The notes under the pieces were generated by a model. That model saw nothing but the letters and a program-made list of their open reading frames with translations. It ran no database searches and was not told the origin of the DNA. A stretch of DNA of 13,349 nt, from contig CANKNP010000119.1 in NCBI GenBank assembly GCA_947483545.1, positions 1 through 13,349 of the forward strand, read 5' to 3'. Origin of the DNA: Deltaproteobacteria bacterium. Lineage in GTDB: Bacteria > Myxococcota > UBA796 > SXON01. Numbering within the stretch: position 1 is the stretch's first letter; each line of letters opens with the position of its first letter. The position numbers and the translations under genes are program-made. Below, piece by piece: positions 1-6,954 of this stretch.

Positions 1-2356
1 GCTCCTGCAGCGCGATGGGGTCGAGCAGCATGGGCGGAGGAGGCGGGTCGCGCTTCAAGTCCGGCGCCCGCTTCTGAGCCGTGAGCCCAGAGGAGGGCAC
101 TGCCATCGGGGCAGAGGGGTCGGGGATCGGGCGCTCGTCGATCGCGGGGCCGGTGCGGATCGGCCCGCCCTCGGGCACCGTGCGATCGTCCTGGATGCGG
201 CCAACAGCGGCGGCGTCACTCCCGCTGGCCATGCCAAGCTGCACCGGCCGCGGCGCGGCGCCACGCTCGCCCAAGCCGAAAGCGGCAGGCACGTCCAACG
301 TGAGACCGCGTAGGCGTTTGACGTTCTCCGCGACGACGGGGGCCGTACCGGCAGGTGCGCGTCCGGCGGCTTTGTTCGGCTGCAAGCGCGGCGCAGCGGG
401 GACATCGCTGGCATCGTCCAGATCGACGGGGGCGAGCGGTGGCGGCGGTGGCTCGGGCATCACGATGGGCGCGAGGCTGAGCGCCGCATCACGCTCGTTC
501 GGCGGGAAGCTCACCTGGAAGAGGCAGTTGCCGACCAGCACTTCATCATCTGGCTGCAACGCCATCTCGTACGGGCCGTGAAAGTTCTCGGACCGGGGGA
601 TGAGGGAGAACACGTCCTGGCCGCGACGCACGAACGTGAAGCACTGGCGCGCGAGGGAGCGCAGGATCGGCTCGGCCTCCAGCTCGATCTCGGCGTGCTC
701 CGAGGCCACCATGATCGAGTCGGTGTAGAACCGGGACTTCGGGATGTCGCCCGTACGAGAGCGGATCGTGGTCCCACCGCCTACGGACGGCAGCCACGCA
801 ATGTTGTCGTTCTGCGGCTCGTCCGGCAGCCGGACCTTGCAACGACGATCCCGACCGATGCGGTGCGCCCCGCCAAAGTCGAGGTAGGTGCCGCCGCCCG
901 CGCGCCGCAGTTCGCCGAGGTAGGGCCAACCTTCCGCTTTGATCTTGGACAGATCGCGGTAGAGCACGCGGTTTCCATCCACCTCGATGGCCACGTCGCC
1001 GGTGAGCGGGCGGGCCTTGCCTACGACCGCCGCCTCGCCATCCACGCGCACGCCGGCTTCGTGGACGATGAGCGAGACACGCCCCCCGCGGACCTGCAAG
1101 GTCACCTTCGGGTCGGCCATCTGCGTCGCCACCGCGGACCCTGCGCCGATGAACACGTCGTATCCATCCATATAGTTGGCGAAATGCACCTTCTGAAGCA
1201 GCGCGCCGCGTTCCTGCAGCGTGAAGATGCGGGCCTCCACCGCGCCGGGCACGATGGTCTTGGTCAGCTTGTCATTCGCGAGATTGCGCTTGGGCGCGGG
1301 GCTCCCCGCGGGCCGGCCGGGCGCGGGCGCCTTGCCGGAGGCGGGCCCGCTCGCTCGCGCGGCGGTCGTGTCTGGCGCCGGCTCCTTGGCCACGGGGGCC
1401 GCGGGTGGCTCAATAGCTTGCGCGGCAAGCTCGACGCTCTGGGGTACGCCAGCCGCCGAGAGTAGCGGCTCCACGCCCATCGCGGTCGTGTCGTTCAGCG
1501 GCGCATCAATGACCGCGAGCACGAGGTATGCGACGGGCGCCCCGCCCCACTCGGCGATGGTGAGCACGCTCGCGCCACCTTCGACTTGATCGGACCGCAC
1601 AAGGTACCGGTGCTGGAGCTCGGGGCTGATCGTGTGGACGAGGCTGCCGTCCGGGTACTGCTGCAGGCGGTAAAGGCCGGGCTCGCGCAGTGCCGGATGG
1701 TGAAAATTGTCGAGCCAGTGCCGGCCGAGGGTGAACAGCATCTGGTCGGTGTAGATGCGACCGACCTCGCGGTACCCTTCCCACGCGCCGGGCAGGTTCA
1801 GGTGTACGGCGAGCACAGGCCGGGAGCGTCGAGCGGGCCCGACGTACAGGTTCGGCACCAGACCGGTGATGAACTCGCCAGGTCCAAGGCTGTATCCTTG
1901 GTTCAACATCTCACTGCCGCCGTCCGCCACGATCCAGAACCGCAGCGGGCGGGTGCCATACCGCAGCTCGAACTTCTCCTTCTCGCAGTATTGGGTGAAC
2001 CGCTCGCCGATCGCCTTGGCGGCGCGCTCGGTCCACGGCTCACCGTCCAACACGGCTGCCCGACGAGCGTCCGGCTGGTTCACGATCAGCAAAACATCGG
2101 TGAAGTTGGCGATGCCATCGCCTCGCTCGGACTGCAGGTGCGCCCGCAGCCCACCCTTTCGGCCGCCAAAACTGGCGGTCGCCCAGAGGTATTCCGGGGC
2201 CGAGACAAGGTCTTCGTCTGTCCGGTGCTTGCGCATCCGGGCGGCGTAAAACGCGCTCGCGGGATCCGCCTCGATGACGGCTTCCGCCCCGCCGGAGAGG
2301 CCCTGGGTGCGGTCGTTGCTGAAGATGCGGTTGATAAAGTCGGAGAACTGGGCCAT
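1..2356 (-). CDS. FHA-domain protein, large, 3'-partial (runs off left edge)
   Basis: The minus strand is open from ATG at 2356 to the window edge: 785 codons, no stop. GGAG lies 5 nt before the ATG; two GTG codons just upstream overlap that site, so ATG is preferred. Residues 1-285 form a globular region I do not recognise. About 310-357 is an Ala/Pro linker. About 398-470 looks like a degenerate FHA fold (VFIGAG, DPKVTLQV, GVRVDGE, PLTGDVAIEVDG). About 494-617 is a better FHA domain (HRIGRD, then SEHAEIE, then PDDEVLVGN). The tail from 630 is Pro/Ala-rich and probably disordered. No signal peptide or membrane segment is visible, so it is probably cytoplasmic. FHA domains bind phosphothreonine; here the Ser expected three residues before the His appears to be Ala551, with Ser552 beside it, so binding is uncertain. 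The divergent kinase at 3326 is a possible partner, by inference from position only. Confidence 0.85.
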   Translation of the reverse strand, partial: MAQFSDFINRIFSNDRTQGLSGGAEAVIEADPASAFYAARMRKHRTDEDLVSAPEYLWATASFGGRKGGLRAHLQSERGDGIANFTDVLLIVNQPDARRAAVLDGEPWTERAAKAIGERFTQYCEKEKFELRYGTRPLRFWIVADGGSEMLNQGYSLGPGEFITGLVPNLYVGPARRSRPVLAVHLNLPGAWEGYREVGRIYTDQMLFTLGRHWLDNFHHPALREPGLYRLQQYPDGSLVHTISPELQHRYLVRSDQVEGGASVLTIAEWGGAPVAYLVLAVIDAPLNDTTAMGVEPLLSAAGVPQSVELAAQAIEPPAAPVAKEPAPDTTAARASGPASGKAPAPGRPAGSPAPKRNLANDKLTKTIVPGAVEARIFTLQERGALLQKVHFANYMDGYDVFIGAGSAVATQMADPKVTLQVRGGRVSLIVHEAGVRVDGEAAVVGKARPLTGDVAIEVDGNRVLYRDLSKIKAEGWPYLGELRRAGGGTYLDFGGAHRIGRDRRCKVRLPDEPQNDNIAWLPSVGGGTTIRSRTGDIPKSRFYTDSIMVASEHAEIELEAEPILRSLARQCFTFVRRGQDVFSLIPRSENFHGPYEMALQPDDEVLVGNCLFQVSFPPNERDAALSLAPIVMPEPPPPPLAPVDLDDASDVPAAPRLQPNKAAGRAPAGTAPVVAENVKRLRGLTLDVPAAFGLGERGAAPRPVQLGMASGSDAAAVGRIQDDRTVPEGGPIRTGPAIDERPIPDPSAPMAVPSSGLTAQKRAPDLKRDPPPPPMLLDPIALQE

Positions 2357-2371
2357 CACCACTCCGGCCAC

Positions 2372-2388
2372 GGGAAGTAACCTCGATC
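2372..2388 (-). promoter_or_regulatory. candidate promoter of the FHA gene
   Basis: Read on the minus strand, GATCGAGGTTACTTCCC lies 16-32 nt upstream of the ATG at 2356. TACTTC could serve as a -10 element, giving a short leader with a GGAG ribosome site. It sits after the terminator of the preceding lipoprotein gene, so the FHA gene needs a start signal near here. The pattern GATC-N5-TA(C/G)TTC recurs at 8922 and 12156. No clear -35 element is visible. Functional assignment is inference. Confidence 0.3.
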
Positions 2389-2403
2389 CTCAGCGGCCGC
2401 CCC

Positions 2404-2441
2404 AAAAAAACCAGACAGCCCGGACCTCTCGATCCGGGCTG
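2404..2441 (-). terminator. Rho-independent terminator of the Ig-like lipoprotein gene
   Basis: A perfect 9-bp stem (2416-2424 paired with 2433-2441, CAGCCCGGA with TCCGGGCTG) encloses an 8-nt loop. On the minus strand it is followed within a few bases by seven consecutive T (2410-2404). It begins 25 nt after the lipoprotein stop codon at 2467-2469 and ends 47 nt before the FHA gene start, so it separates the two genes. Confidence 0.85.
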
Positions 2442-2466
2442 CCGGTCGTGGGCGAGCGCCCGCGGA

Positions 2467-3078
2467 CTACTTGACGGGAGCTGCAGGCGCGGCAGCGTCC
2501 GCCGCGACCGCAGGAGCGGCCACCGCGTCGCCGACGGTGATGTCAACGGTCGCGGAGAGCTCGCCGGCGGTGGCCTTGATGGCCGAGGTGCCGAGCGCGA
2601 CGGCGGTCACGGTGCCGGAGGCACCGACCGTGGCGACCGCGGTGTTCGCGGACTCCCAGGTGATGATGCCGCCCTCGACCTTGTCCGCGCCGGCCATCAT
2701 CGTGGCGGTCAGGGCCTGGGTCGCACCGACGGCCACGGGGGTGCCCGCGGTGTAGCCAGCGATCTCGACCTTGTCGGGGAGCGCCACGGTGAACTTGTAG
2801 AACGCCTTCACCTCGCCAACGGAGGCCTCCACGTTCGCATCGCCGTTGCCCACGGGCTTCACGTTGGACTTGTCGAGGGTCGCCACGGTGGCGGGGGTGA
2901 CGTTCCACTTGATGTCGGCGGGCTGCGGGTCGAGCGCCTTGCCTTCCGCGTCGAGCACGGTGGCCTTCTTCACGGCGACGGCGTCCAGGCTGTGAACGGT
3001 GACGGTAGGCTCGCCGTCAAACTTGATCGAGGCGGGGGTCGGCGCGCAGCCGACGAGGAGAGCGAGGAGAGCGATCAT
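2467..3078 (-). CDS. lipoprotein with bacterial Ig-like (Big2-type) domains
   Basis: This 203-residue protein starts at ATG 3078, preceded by GGAG with a 6-nt gap, and ends with TAG. The N-terminus MIALLALLVGC is a very short hydrophobic signal ending in a lipobox-like LVGC with Cys11 as the probable lipidated residue; there is no Lys or Arg in the n-region, and no upstream in-frame start extends it. Two Ig-like units follow: about 15-100, with WNVTPATVATLD, and about 102-183, with TWESANTAVATV, SGTVTAVALGTS and ATVDITV, the usual Big2 pattern. The tail (184-203) is Ala/Pro-rich. The likely location is an outer or periplasmic membrane face, as an adhesive or structural protein. It is monocistronic, with its own terminator and a leader carrying two palindromes. 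The exact role is unknown. Confidence 0.88.
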   Translation of the reverse strand: MIALLALLVGCAPTPASIKFDGEPTVTVHSLDAVAVKKATVLDAEGKALDPQPADIKWNVTPATVATLDKSNVKPVGNGDANVEASVGEVKAFYKFTVALPDKVEIAGYTAGTPVAVGATQALTATMMAGADKVEGGIITWESANTAVATVGASGTVTAVALGTSAIKATAGELSATVDITVGDAVAAPAVAADAAAPAAPVK

Positions 3079-3098
3079 GGGAGACTCCAGAGATGTTG

Positions 3099-3124
3099 CG
3101 GGGTTGAACCCCGGGAAGCTTCCC
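3099..3124. promoter_or_regulatory. two adjoining palindromes in the lipoprotein leader
   Basis: CGGGGTT-G-AACCCCG (3099-3113) is a perfect 7-bp-arm dyad with a one-base centre. It directly abuts GGGAAGCTTCCC (3113-3124), a perfect 12-bp palindrome; the two share base 3113. They lie 21-46 nt upstream of the lipoprotein ATG. Almost no loop is available, so a DNA-binding dimer site (operator) is more likely than an RNA hairpin. Function is inferred. Confidence 0.4.
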
Positions 3125-3325
3125 TGTCGGGCCAGGATCGGTCCGGCGGAAAAAGCGGGCGCGCTCTAAGAGATGCGTCACGAAATGCAACCGGTTCGGA
3201 TCGGAATTTTGTACTTTTTGCTACACGAGCGGCGCTGAGCGGTCGAATCAGGGGGTTGCGGGCACGGGAACCGCCAGGGCGATAGCGGGCCCGGAGCCCG
3301 GGTCTCGACCGTCCGCGGGCGTCGG
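3125..3325. promoter_or_regulatory. divergent intergenic control region
   Basis: These 201 bp lie between the divergent lipoprotein and kinase genes and hold no credible gene. An AT-rich patch at about 3203-3224 (GGAATTTTGTACTTTTTGCT) stands out from the GC-rich background and is the likeliest promoter location for one or both directions. A small palindrome AACCGGTT lies at 3189-3196. I cannot fix a -35/-10 pair with confidence on either strand. No good Shine-Dalgarno site precedes the kinase ATG at 3326. Confidence 0.35.
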
Positions 3326-5068
3326 ATGCCCGTGCCCTCTGAACCCCAGCGCTTCGGCAAATACCAGATCCTGGAGCGCATCGCCGCGGGCGGCATGGCT
3401 GAGGTGTTCAAGGCGAGGCTGGAGGGCATCGGCGGTTTTCACCGCACGTACGCCATCAAGCGGATCCTGCCGCACCTGACGTCGAACCCCGAATTCGTCG
3501 AGATGCTGGTGGACGAGGCGAAGATCGCCGGCCTGCTCTCGCACGCGAACATCGTTCAGATCCTGGATCTCGGCGCGATCGACGACCAGTACTTCATCGC
3601 CATGGAGTACGTGAACGGCAAAGATCTGGGACAGGTGCTGGAGCGGTGCGCCGCCAAGCGCGTGCGGATGCCGCCCGATCACGGCGTGTACATCCTCATC
3701 GAGATGCTCAAGGGCCTGGAGTACGCGCACAACCGCACGGTGGTGCGCAATGGCCAGCAGGTGCCGCTGTCGATCGTACACCGGGATGTCTCGCCGGGGA
3801 ACGTGCTCCTAAGCCTGCAGGGGGAGGTGAAGCTCACCGACTTCGGGATCGCGAAGGCGACCGTCAAGGCGCTGCAGACCCAGGCGGGGGTGATCAAGGG
3901 CCGGTTCGACTACATGTCGCCTGAGCAGGCCTCCGGGCAGGACGTCGATCAGCGTGCGGACTTGTTCTCAGCGGGGGTGGTGTTCTACGAGCTGCTCACC
4001 GGGCGTCACCCCTTTCGCCAGGCCGGAGACGCCCGAACCCTCGATGCCGTGCGGCGCGGCGACGTTGTGCCCCCAAGCACCATCCACCCAGACATTCCCC
4101 CTGCGCTCGACCGGGTGATCGCCGATGCGCTCTGCGTGGATCGCGATCGGCGGCACCCCTCGGCGACGGTGTTCAAGGACGCGCTGAACCAGTATTTTCA
4201 TGATTCGGAGCGAATCTTTTCGGCGGCGACGCTCGCCGAGTTCTTGCGGAAACTATGGCAAGAGGGGGAGCGGATCCCGAAGCCCTCCGAGGTGGACACC
4301 GGCCCTATGGCCCGCAAGCAAGCGCTAGCCGCAGCCGCTGTGGCGCCGGCGCCCTACGTGGACGCCTCCGGCGCCGCCATCGGCCTCGCGCTCCCCGCGC
4401 TCGGCGAGGAATTGACCCTGATCCGCAACCCGACCCTCGATCCCGACATGCTGAGCGGGCTCGCTCCCCCCTCCCAATGGTCCGAGATGGAGACCGTGAT
4501 CCGCCCGGATCCCTTCGGTCCTCCTCCCCCCACCGGTGCTCCCCGCCGTGCGATGCCCCCACCCTCGATCGGCCGGGCCGCCGAGCCCAACGACCGCGGC
4601 CAGGTCATGCAGCGCCCCCCCCTCCCCCCCCGCCCCCCTCGCCCGGTGGAGCCCGGTCCCTCCCCGCGCCGCGTGGACGTGCCGATGCCGTCGCCCGACA
4701 CCCGGCCCCGCGTCATCTTCCGCACCCCGAACCACGTGCATCTCGCCTACGTGATCGTGTGCTTCTGCACGCTGCTCGTCGGGCTTGGCTTCGGCTTCCT
4801 GCTGGGCCGCACCGCCACCCCCCGCGCTGAGCCTGGCCTCCTCCAGGTGCCTCCCGCCGTGGAGATCCGCGCGCCCGCGGGCTTCACCGCGACCCTGGAC
4901 GGCAAGCCCCTCGCAGGGTCCCCCCCGTGGACCGCCTCCCTCGTCGCCAACGCCCCGACCATCTTGCGGGTGGAGGGACCGGGTGCTGTGCCCATGGAGG
5001 CACGCCTGCAGCTCCCCCCGAACCAGATCCGCGTGATCGACTTCACCCCGCCCGCAGCTGGAAAATGA
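3326..5068 (+). CDS. transmembrane Ser/Thr protein kinase with extracytoplasmic PEGA-like domain
   Basis: This 580-residue protein has an N-terminal kinase domain (about 10-290): Gly-rich loop IAAGGMAEVF (19-28), Lys45 in YAIK, Glu64 in helix C, catalytic loop HRDVSPGN (152-159) with Asp154 and Asn159, DFG 172-174, SPE 198-200 and Asp212. All catalytic residues are present, so it should be active. The HRDVSP loop, Ser in place of the usual Lys, is common in myxobacterial kinases. A Pro-rich linker (about 330-465) leads to one membrane span (about 472-494). The C-terminal 511-575 (APAGFTATLDGKPLAG) resembles a PEGA domain outside the membrane, a possible sensor. ATG 3326 lies just before the kinase homology; no upstream in-frame start and no clear ribosome site were seen. 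It is the first gene of a five-gene operon, one base before the UbiA gene. Substrates are unknown. Confidence 0.92.
   Translation: MPVPSEPQRFGKYQILERIAAGGMAEVFKARLEGIGGFHRTYAIKRILPHLTSNPEFVEMLVDEAKIAGLLSHANIVQILDLGAIDDQYFIAMEYVNGKDLGQVLERCAAKRVRMPPDHGVYILIEMLKGLEYAHNRTVVRNGQQVPLSIVHRDVSPGNVLLSLQGEVKLTDFGIAKATVKALQTQAGVIKGRFDYMSPEQASGQDVDQRADLFSAGVVFYELLTGRHPFRQAGDARTLDAVRRGDVVPPSTIHPDIPPALDRVIADALCVDRDRRHPSATVFKDALNQYFHDSERIFSAATLAEFLRKLWQEGERIPKPSEVDTGPMARKQALAAAAVAPAPYVDASGAAIGLALPALGEELTLIRNPTLDPDMLSGLAPPSQWSEMETVIRPDPFGPPPPTGAPRRAMPPPSIGRAAEPNDRGQVMQRPPLPPRPPRPVEPGPSPRRVDVPMPSPDTRPRVIFRTPNHVHLAYVIVCFCTLLVGLGFGFLLGRTATPRAEPGLLQVPPAVEIRAPAGFTATLDGKPLAGSPPWTASLVANAPTILRVEGPGAVPMEARLQLPPNQIRVIDFTPPAAGK
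4615..4644 (-). repeat. C-run tract in the kinase gene; G-quadruplex-prone on the minus strand
   Basis: Runs of 8, 8, 6 and 3 cytosines are separated by 1-3 bases within the Pro-rich linker codons. The opposite (template) strand therefore carries four G-runs with very short loops, the standard G-quadruplex pattern. The long homopolymers are also possible slippage sites that would change the frame before the membrane segment. Confidence 0.6.
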
Positions 5069-5069
5069 C

Positions 5070-5981
5070 GTGAACGACTCGACCTCCGGCGCCGTCCGAC
5101 GCCGTTCGCTCCCAGCCGCTGCGGTGGCCGCGCTGCGCCCGAAGCAATGGACCAAGAACGGCCTGCTCTTCGCCGCGTTGATCTTCTCCTCGAACTTCGG
5201 CCTGATCGAGGACTGGGCGCTTTGTCTCGGCGCATTTGTGAGCTTCTGCCTGCTCTCCAGCACGGGGTACGTGTTCAACGACCTGCGGGACGCCGAAGCC
5301 GACCGTGTTCACCCGAAGAAGCGACTTCGACCCATTGCAGCGGGGGAGTTGACCCCTCAGGCGGCCTGGGGTCTCATGGCGGCTTGCCTCGCCGCCTCGC
5401 TGGCGGTCGGGTACCTCGTCGGCGTCCCTTTCCTCGTCTGCGCGCTGCTGTACTTCGCGACCACGCTCTCGTACTCGAGCGTGTTCAAGCACTTCGTCAT
5501 CCTCGACGTCATGTTCCTCTCCGCCTGCTATTTGTGGCGGGCGGTAGCCGGCGCCGTCGCGATCAACGTGCCTATTTCTCCCTGGCTTTTACTCTGCACC
5601 GCCTTCCTCGCGCTGTTCTTGGGCTTCAACAAGCGGCGCGGCGAGATCATGCTGCTGGAAGGAAAGAAGTCGGGCACGCGCAAGGCGCTCGACCACTACT
5701 CTCCGGCGATGCTGCAGGAGTTCCAGGCGATCACGACCAGCGGGACCATCATCAGCTACGCGCTCTACACCGTGCTCGCTTCGCCTACGGACTGGCTCCT
5801 GCTCACGATCCCGTACGTGCTCTACGGCATCTTTCGGTATATCTACCTTGTGGATCAGCGGGGGGAGGGCTCGGCGCCAGATGAGACGCTGTTCAAGGAC
5901 ATCCCCATCCTGGTGACGGTCGCGCTCTACGTCGTCACGTCGATCGCGGTTCTCGTGTTCGCGCCGGCCCGGGTGGGCTGA
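5070..5981 (+). CDS. UbiA-family prenyltransferase, decaprenyl-phosphate phosphoribosyltransferase-like
   Basis: This 303-residue polytopic membrane protein starts at GTG 5070, one base after the kinase stop (TGAcGTG), which suggests translational coupling. It shows the UbiA Asp-rich motif NDLRDAEAD (70-78) followed by HPKKRLRPIAAG (81-92), with RPKQWTKN near the N-terminus. The second conserved region includes YSSVFKH (135-141), FRYIYLVDQ (255-263) and DETLFKD (271-277). Several hydrophobic segments account for most of the length. The RPKQWTKN and HPxKRxRPIAAG signatures match the branch that transfers phosphoribose from PRPP to polyprenyl phosphate, the first step to decaprenyl-phosphoryl-arabinose in mycobacteria. 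The usual partners (phosphatase, DprE1/DprE2-type epimerase) are not in this operon, so the final product is unclear. It could use another acceptor. Confidence 0.88.
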   Translation: MNDSTSGAVRRRSLPAAAVAALRPKQWTKNGLLFAALIFSSNFGLIEDWALCLGAFVSFCLLSSTGYVFNDLRDAEADRVHPKKRLRPIAAGELTPQAAWGLMAACLAASLAVGYLVGVPFLVCALLYFATTLSYSSVFKHFVILDVMFLSACYLWRAVAGAVAINVPISPWLLLCTAFLALFLGFNKRRGEIMLLEGKKSGTRKALDHYSPAMLQEFQAITTSGTIISYALYTVLASPTDWLLLTIPYVLYGIFRYIYLVDQRGEGSAPDETLFKDIPILVTVALYVVTSIAVLVFAPARVG

Positions 5982-5982
5982 C

Positions 5983-6954
5983 CTGCGCGTCGCCGTCATC
6001 ACGAATCCGAAGTCCCGCCAGAACCGTCGGGATCCGGGGCTGCCAGACCGGCTCCAGGTGCAGCTTGGCCAGCGCGGGAAGGTCTATTCGGCGGGGGACG
6101 CGGCGAGCTTGGACACCGCCTTGGAGGACATCCTCGACCGCGTGAAGCCCGATGTCCTCGCGATCAACGGGGGCGACGGCACGGTGCACGTCGTGCTCAC
6201 GGCCGCCATGAACCGGCTCCGGCCCGGGCAGGAGCTGCCGTTCATCCAGGTGTTGCCGGGTGGCACGATGAACACGGTGTCGGGCGGCTATGGCGTGCGG
6301 GGGCCAATGCTGGGGATCTTCGGGCACAGCGCGGAGACCTGGCTCGCTCGCCTGCTCAAACACACCTCGGTGGACGACGTGCCCCACGTGCGCCGACACC
6401 TGCTCCGGGTCGAGGGATCTGAGCAGGTACAATATGGCTTCTTGTTCGGAAACGGGCTCATCTCGAACTTTCTCGAGGTCTACTACGACGGCGCGGAGCC
6501 GACCCCGGCAAAGGCGCTCCTGATCCTGGGGCGCGGCATTCTCTCCTCGTTCATCCAGGGCGCCGCGATCCGACGGCTGATGCGCCCGGTGGACGTCGCT
6601 GTGGAGGCCGACGGGATCCCCTGGCCGTACGCCCGCTACCTCTCGGTCGCGGCGGGCACCTCCGACGACATCGGCTTCGGCTTCCGGGTCTTCTTCCGCG
6701 TGCTGCAAGCCCCCGGGCGGATGCATGCCGTCGGGATCGCCTGCTCTGCCTTTGCTTTTGTGCTTGAGCTCCCGCGCATCCTGAGATCCCGGCCGATGAA
6801 GAATCCGCGGGTCGTAGACCTTACGCCGAGCGAGCTTCGGCTCCGCGGGGAGACCGATCTCGTCTACATGATCGACGGCGACTTCCACCGGGCCGGGCGC
6901 GAGGTCACGGTGACGACCAGCGTGGAGCTGCGGCTCGGGACGCCCCCGGCATGA
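5983..6954 (+). CDS. diacylglycerol/sphingosine-kinase-like lipid kinase, probable CTG start
   Basis: The frame encodes a DAGK-catalytic-domain protein of about 323 residues if translation starts at CTG 5983. Motifs are RVAVITNPKS (2-11, the conserved first strand), GGDGT (63-67, nucleotide-binding), LPGGTMN (91-97) and IDGD (297-300, where relatives often have DGE). The family phosphorylates diacylglycerol or related lipids at the inner membrane face using ATP. The nearest ordinary start is GTG 6058, but it would remove the first conserved strand. Upstream of 5983 the frame has no ATG, GTG or TTG back to a stop at 5914. CTG lies one base after the UbiA TGA (TGAcCTG), the same geometry as TGAcGTG before the UbiA gene and before the mcrC-like gene. 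It overlaps the next gene by ATGA. The start is inferred; the family is clear. Confidence 0.87.
   Translation: MRVAVITNPKSRQNRRDPGLPDRLQVQLGQRGKVYSAGDAASLDTALEDILDRVKPDVLAINGGDGTVHVVLTAAMNRLRPGQELPFIQVLPGGTMNTVSGGYGVRGPMLGIFGHSAETWLARLLKHTSVDDVPHVRRHLLRVEGSEQVQYGFLFGNGLISNFLEVYYDGAEPTPAKALLILGRGILSSFIQGAAIRRLMRPVDVAVEADGIPWPYARYLSVAAGTSDDIGFGFRVFFRVLQAPGRMHAVGIACSAFAFVLELPRILRSRPMKNPRVVDLTPSELRLRGETDLVYMIDGDFHRAGREVTVTTSVELRLGTPPA

Noticed and set aside
578..1465. 295-codon plus-strand open frame, with neighbours at 81-581 and 1586-2380
   Set aside because: They are antisense to the single continuous 785-codon minus-strand FHA frame, which has normal protein composition and a recognisable domain.
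2040..2546. 168-codon minus-strand frame spanning the lipoprotein/FHA boundary
   Set aside because: It crosses the terminator and overlaps both real genes in another frame, with no motif or ribosome site.
4325..5278. 317-codon minus-strand open frame
   Set aside because: Gly/Arg/His-rich antisense of the kinase linker and UbiA start; no domain seen.
5935..6888. 317-codon minus-strand open frame
   Set aside because: Antisense to the lipid kinase, whose GGDGT and LPGGTMN motifs establish the plus strand as coding.
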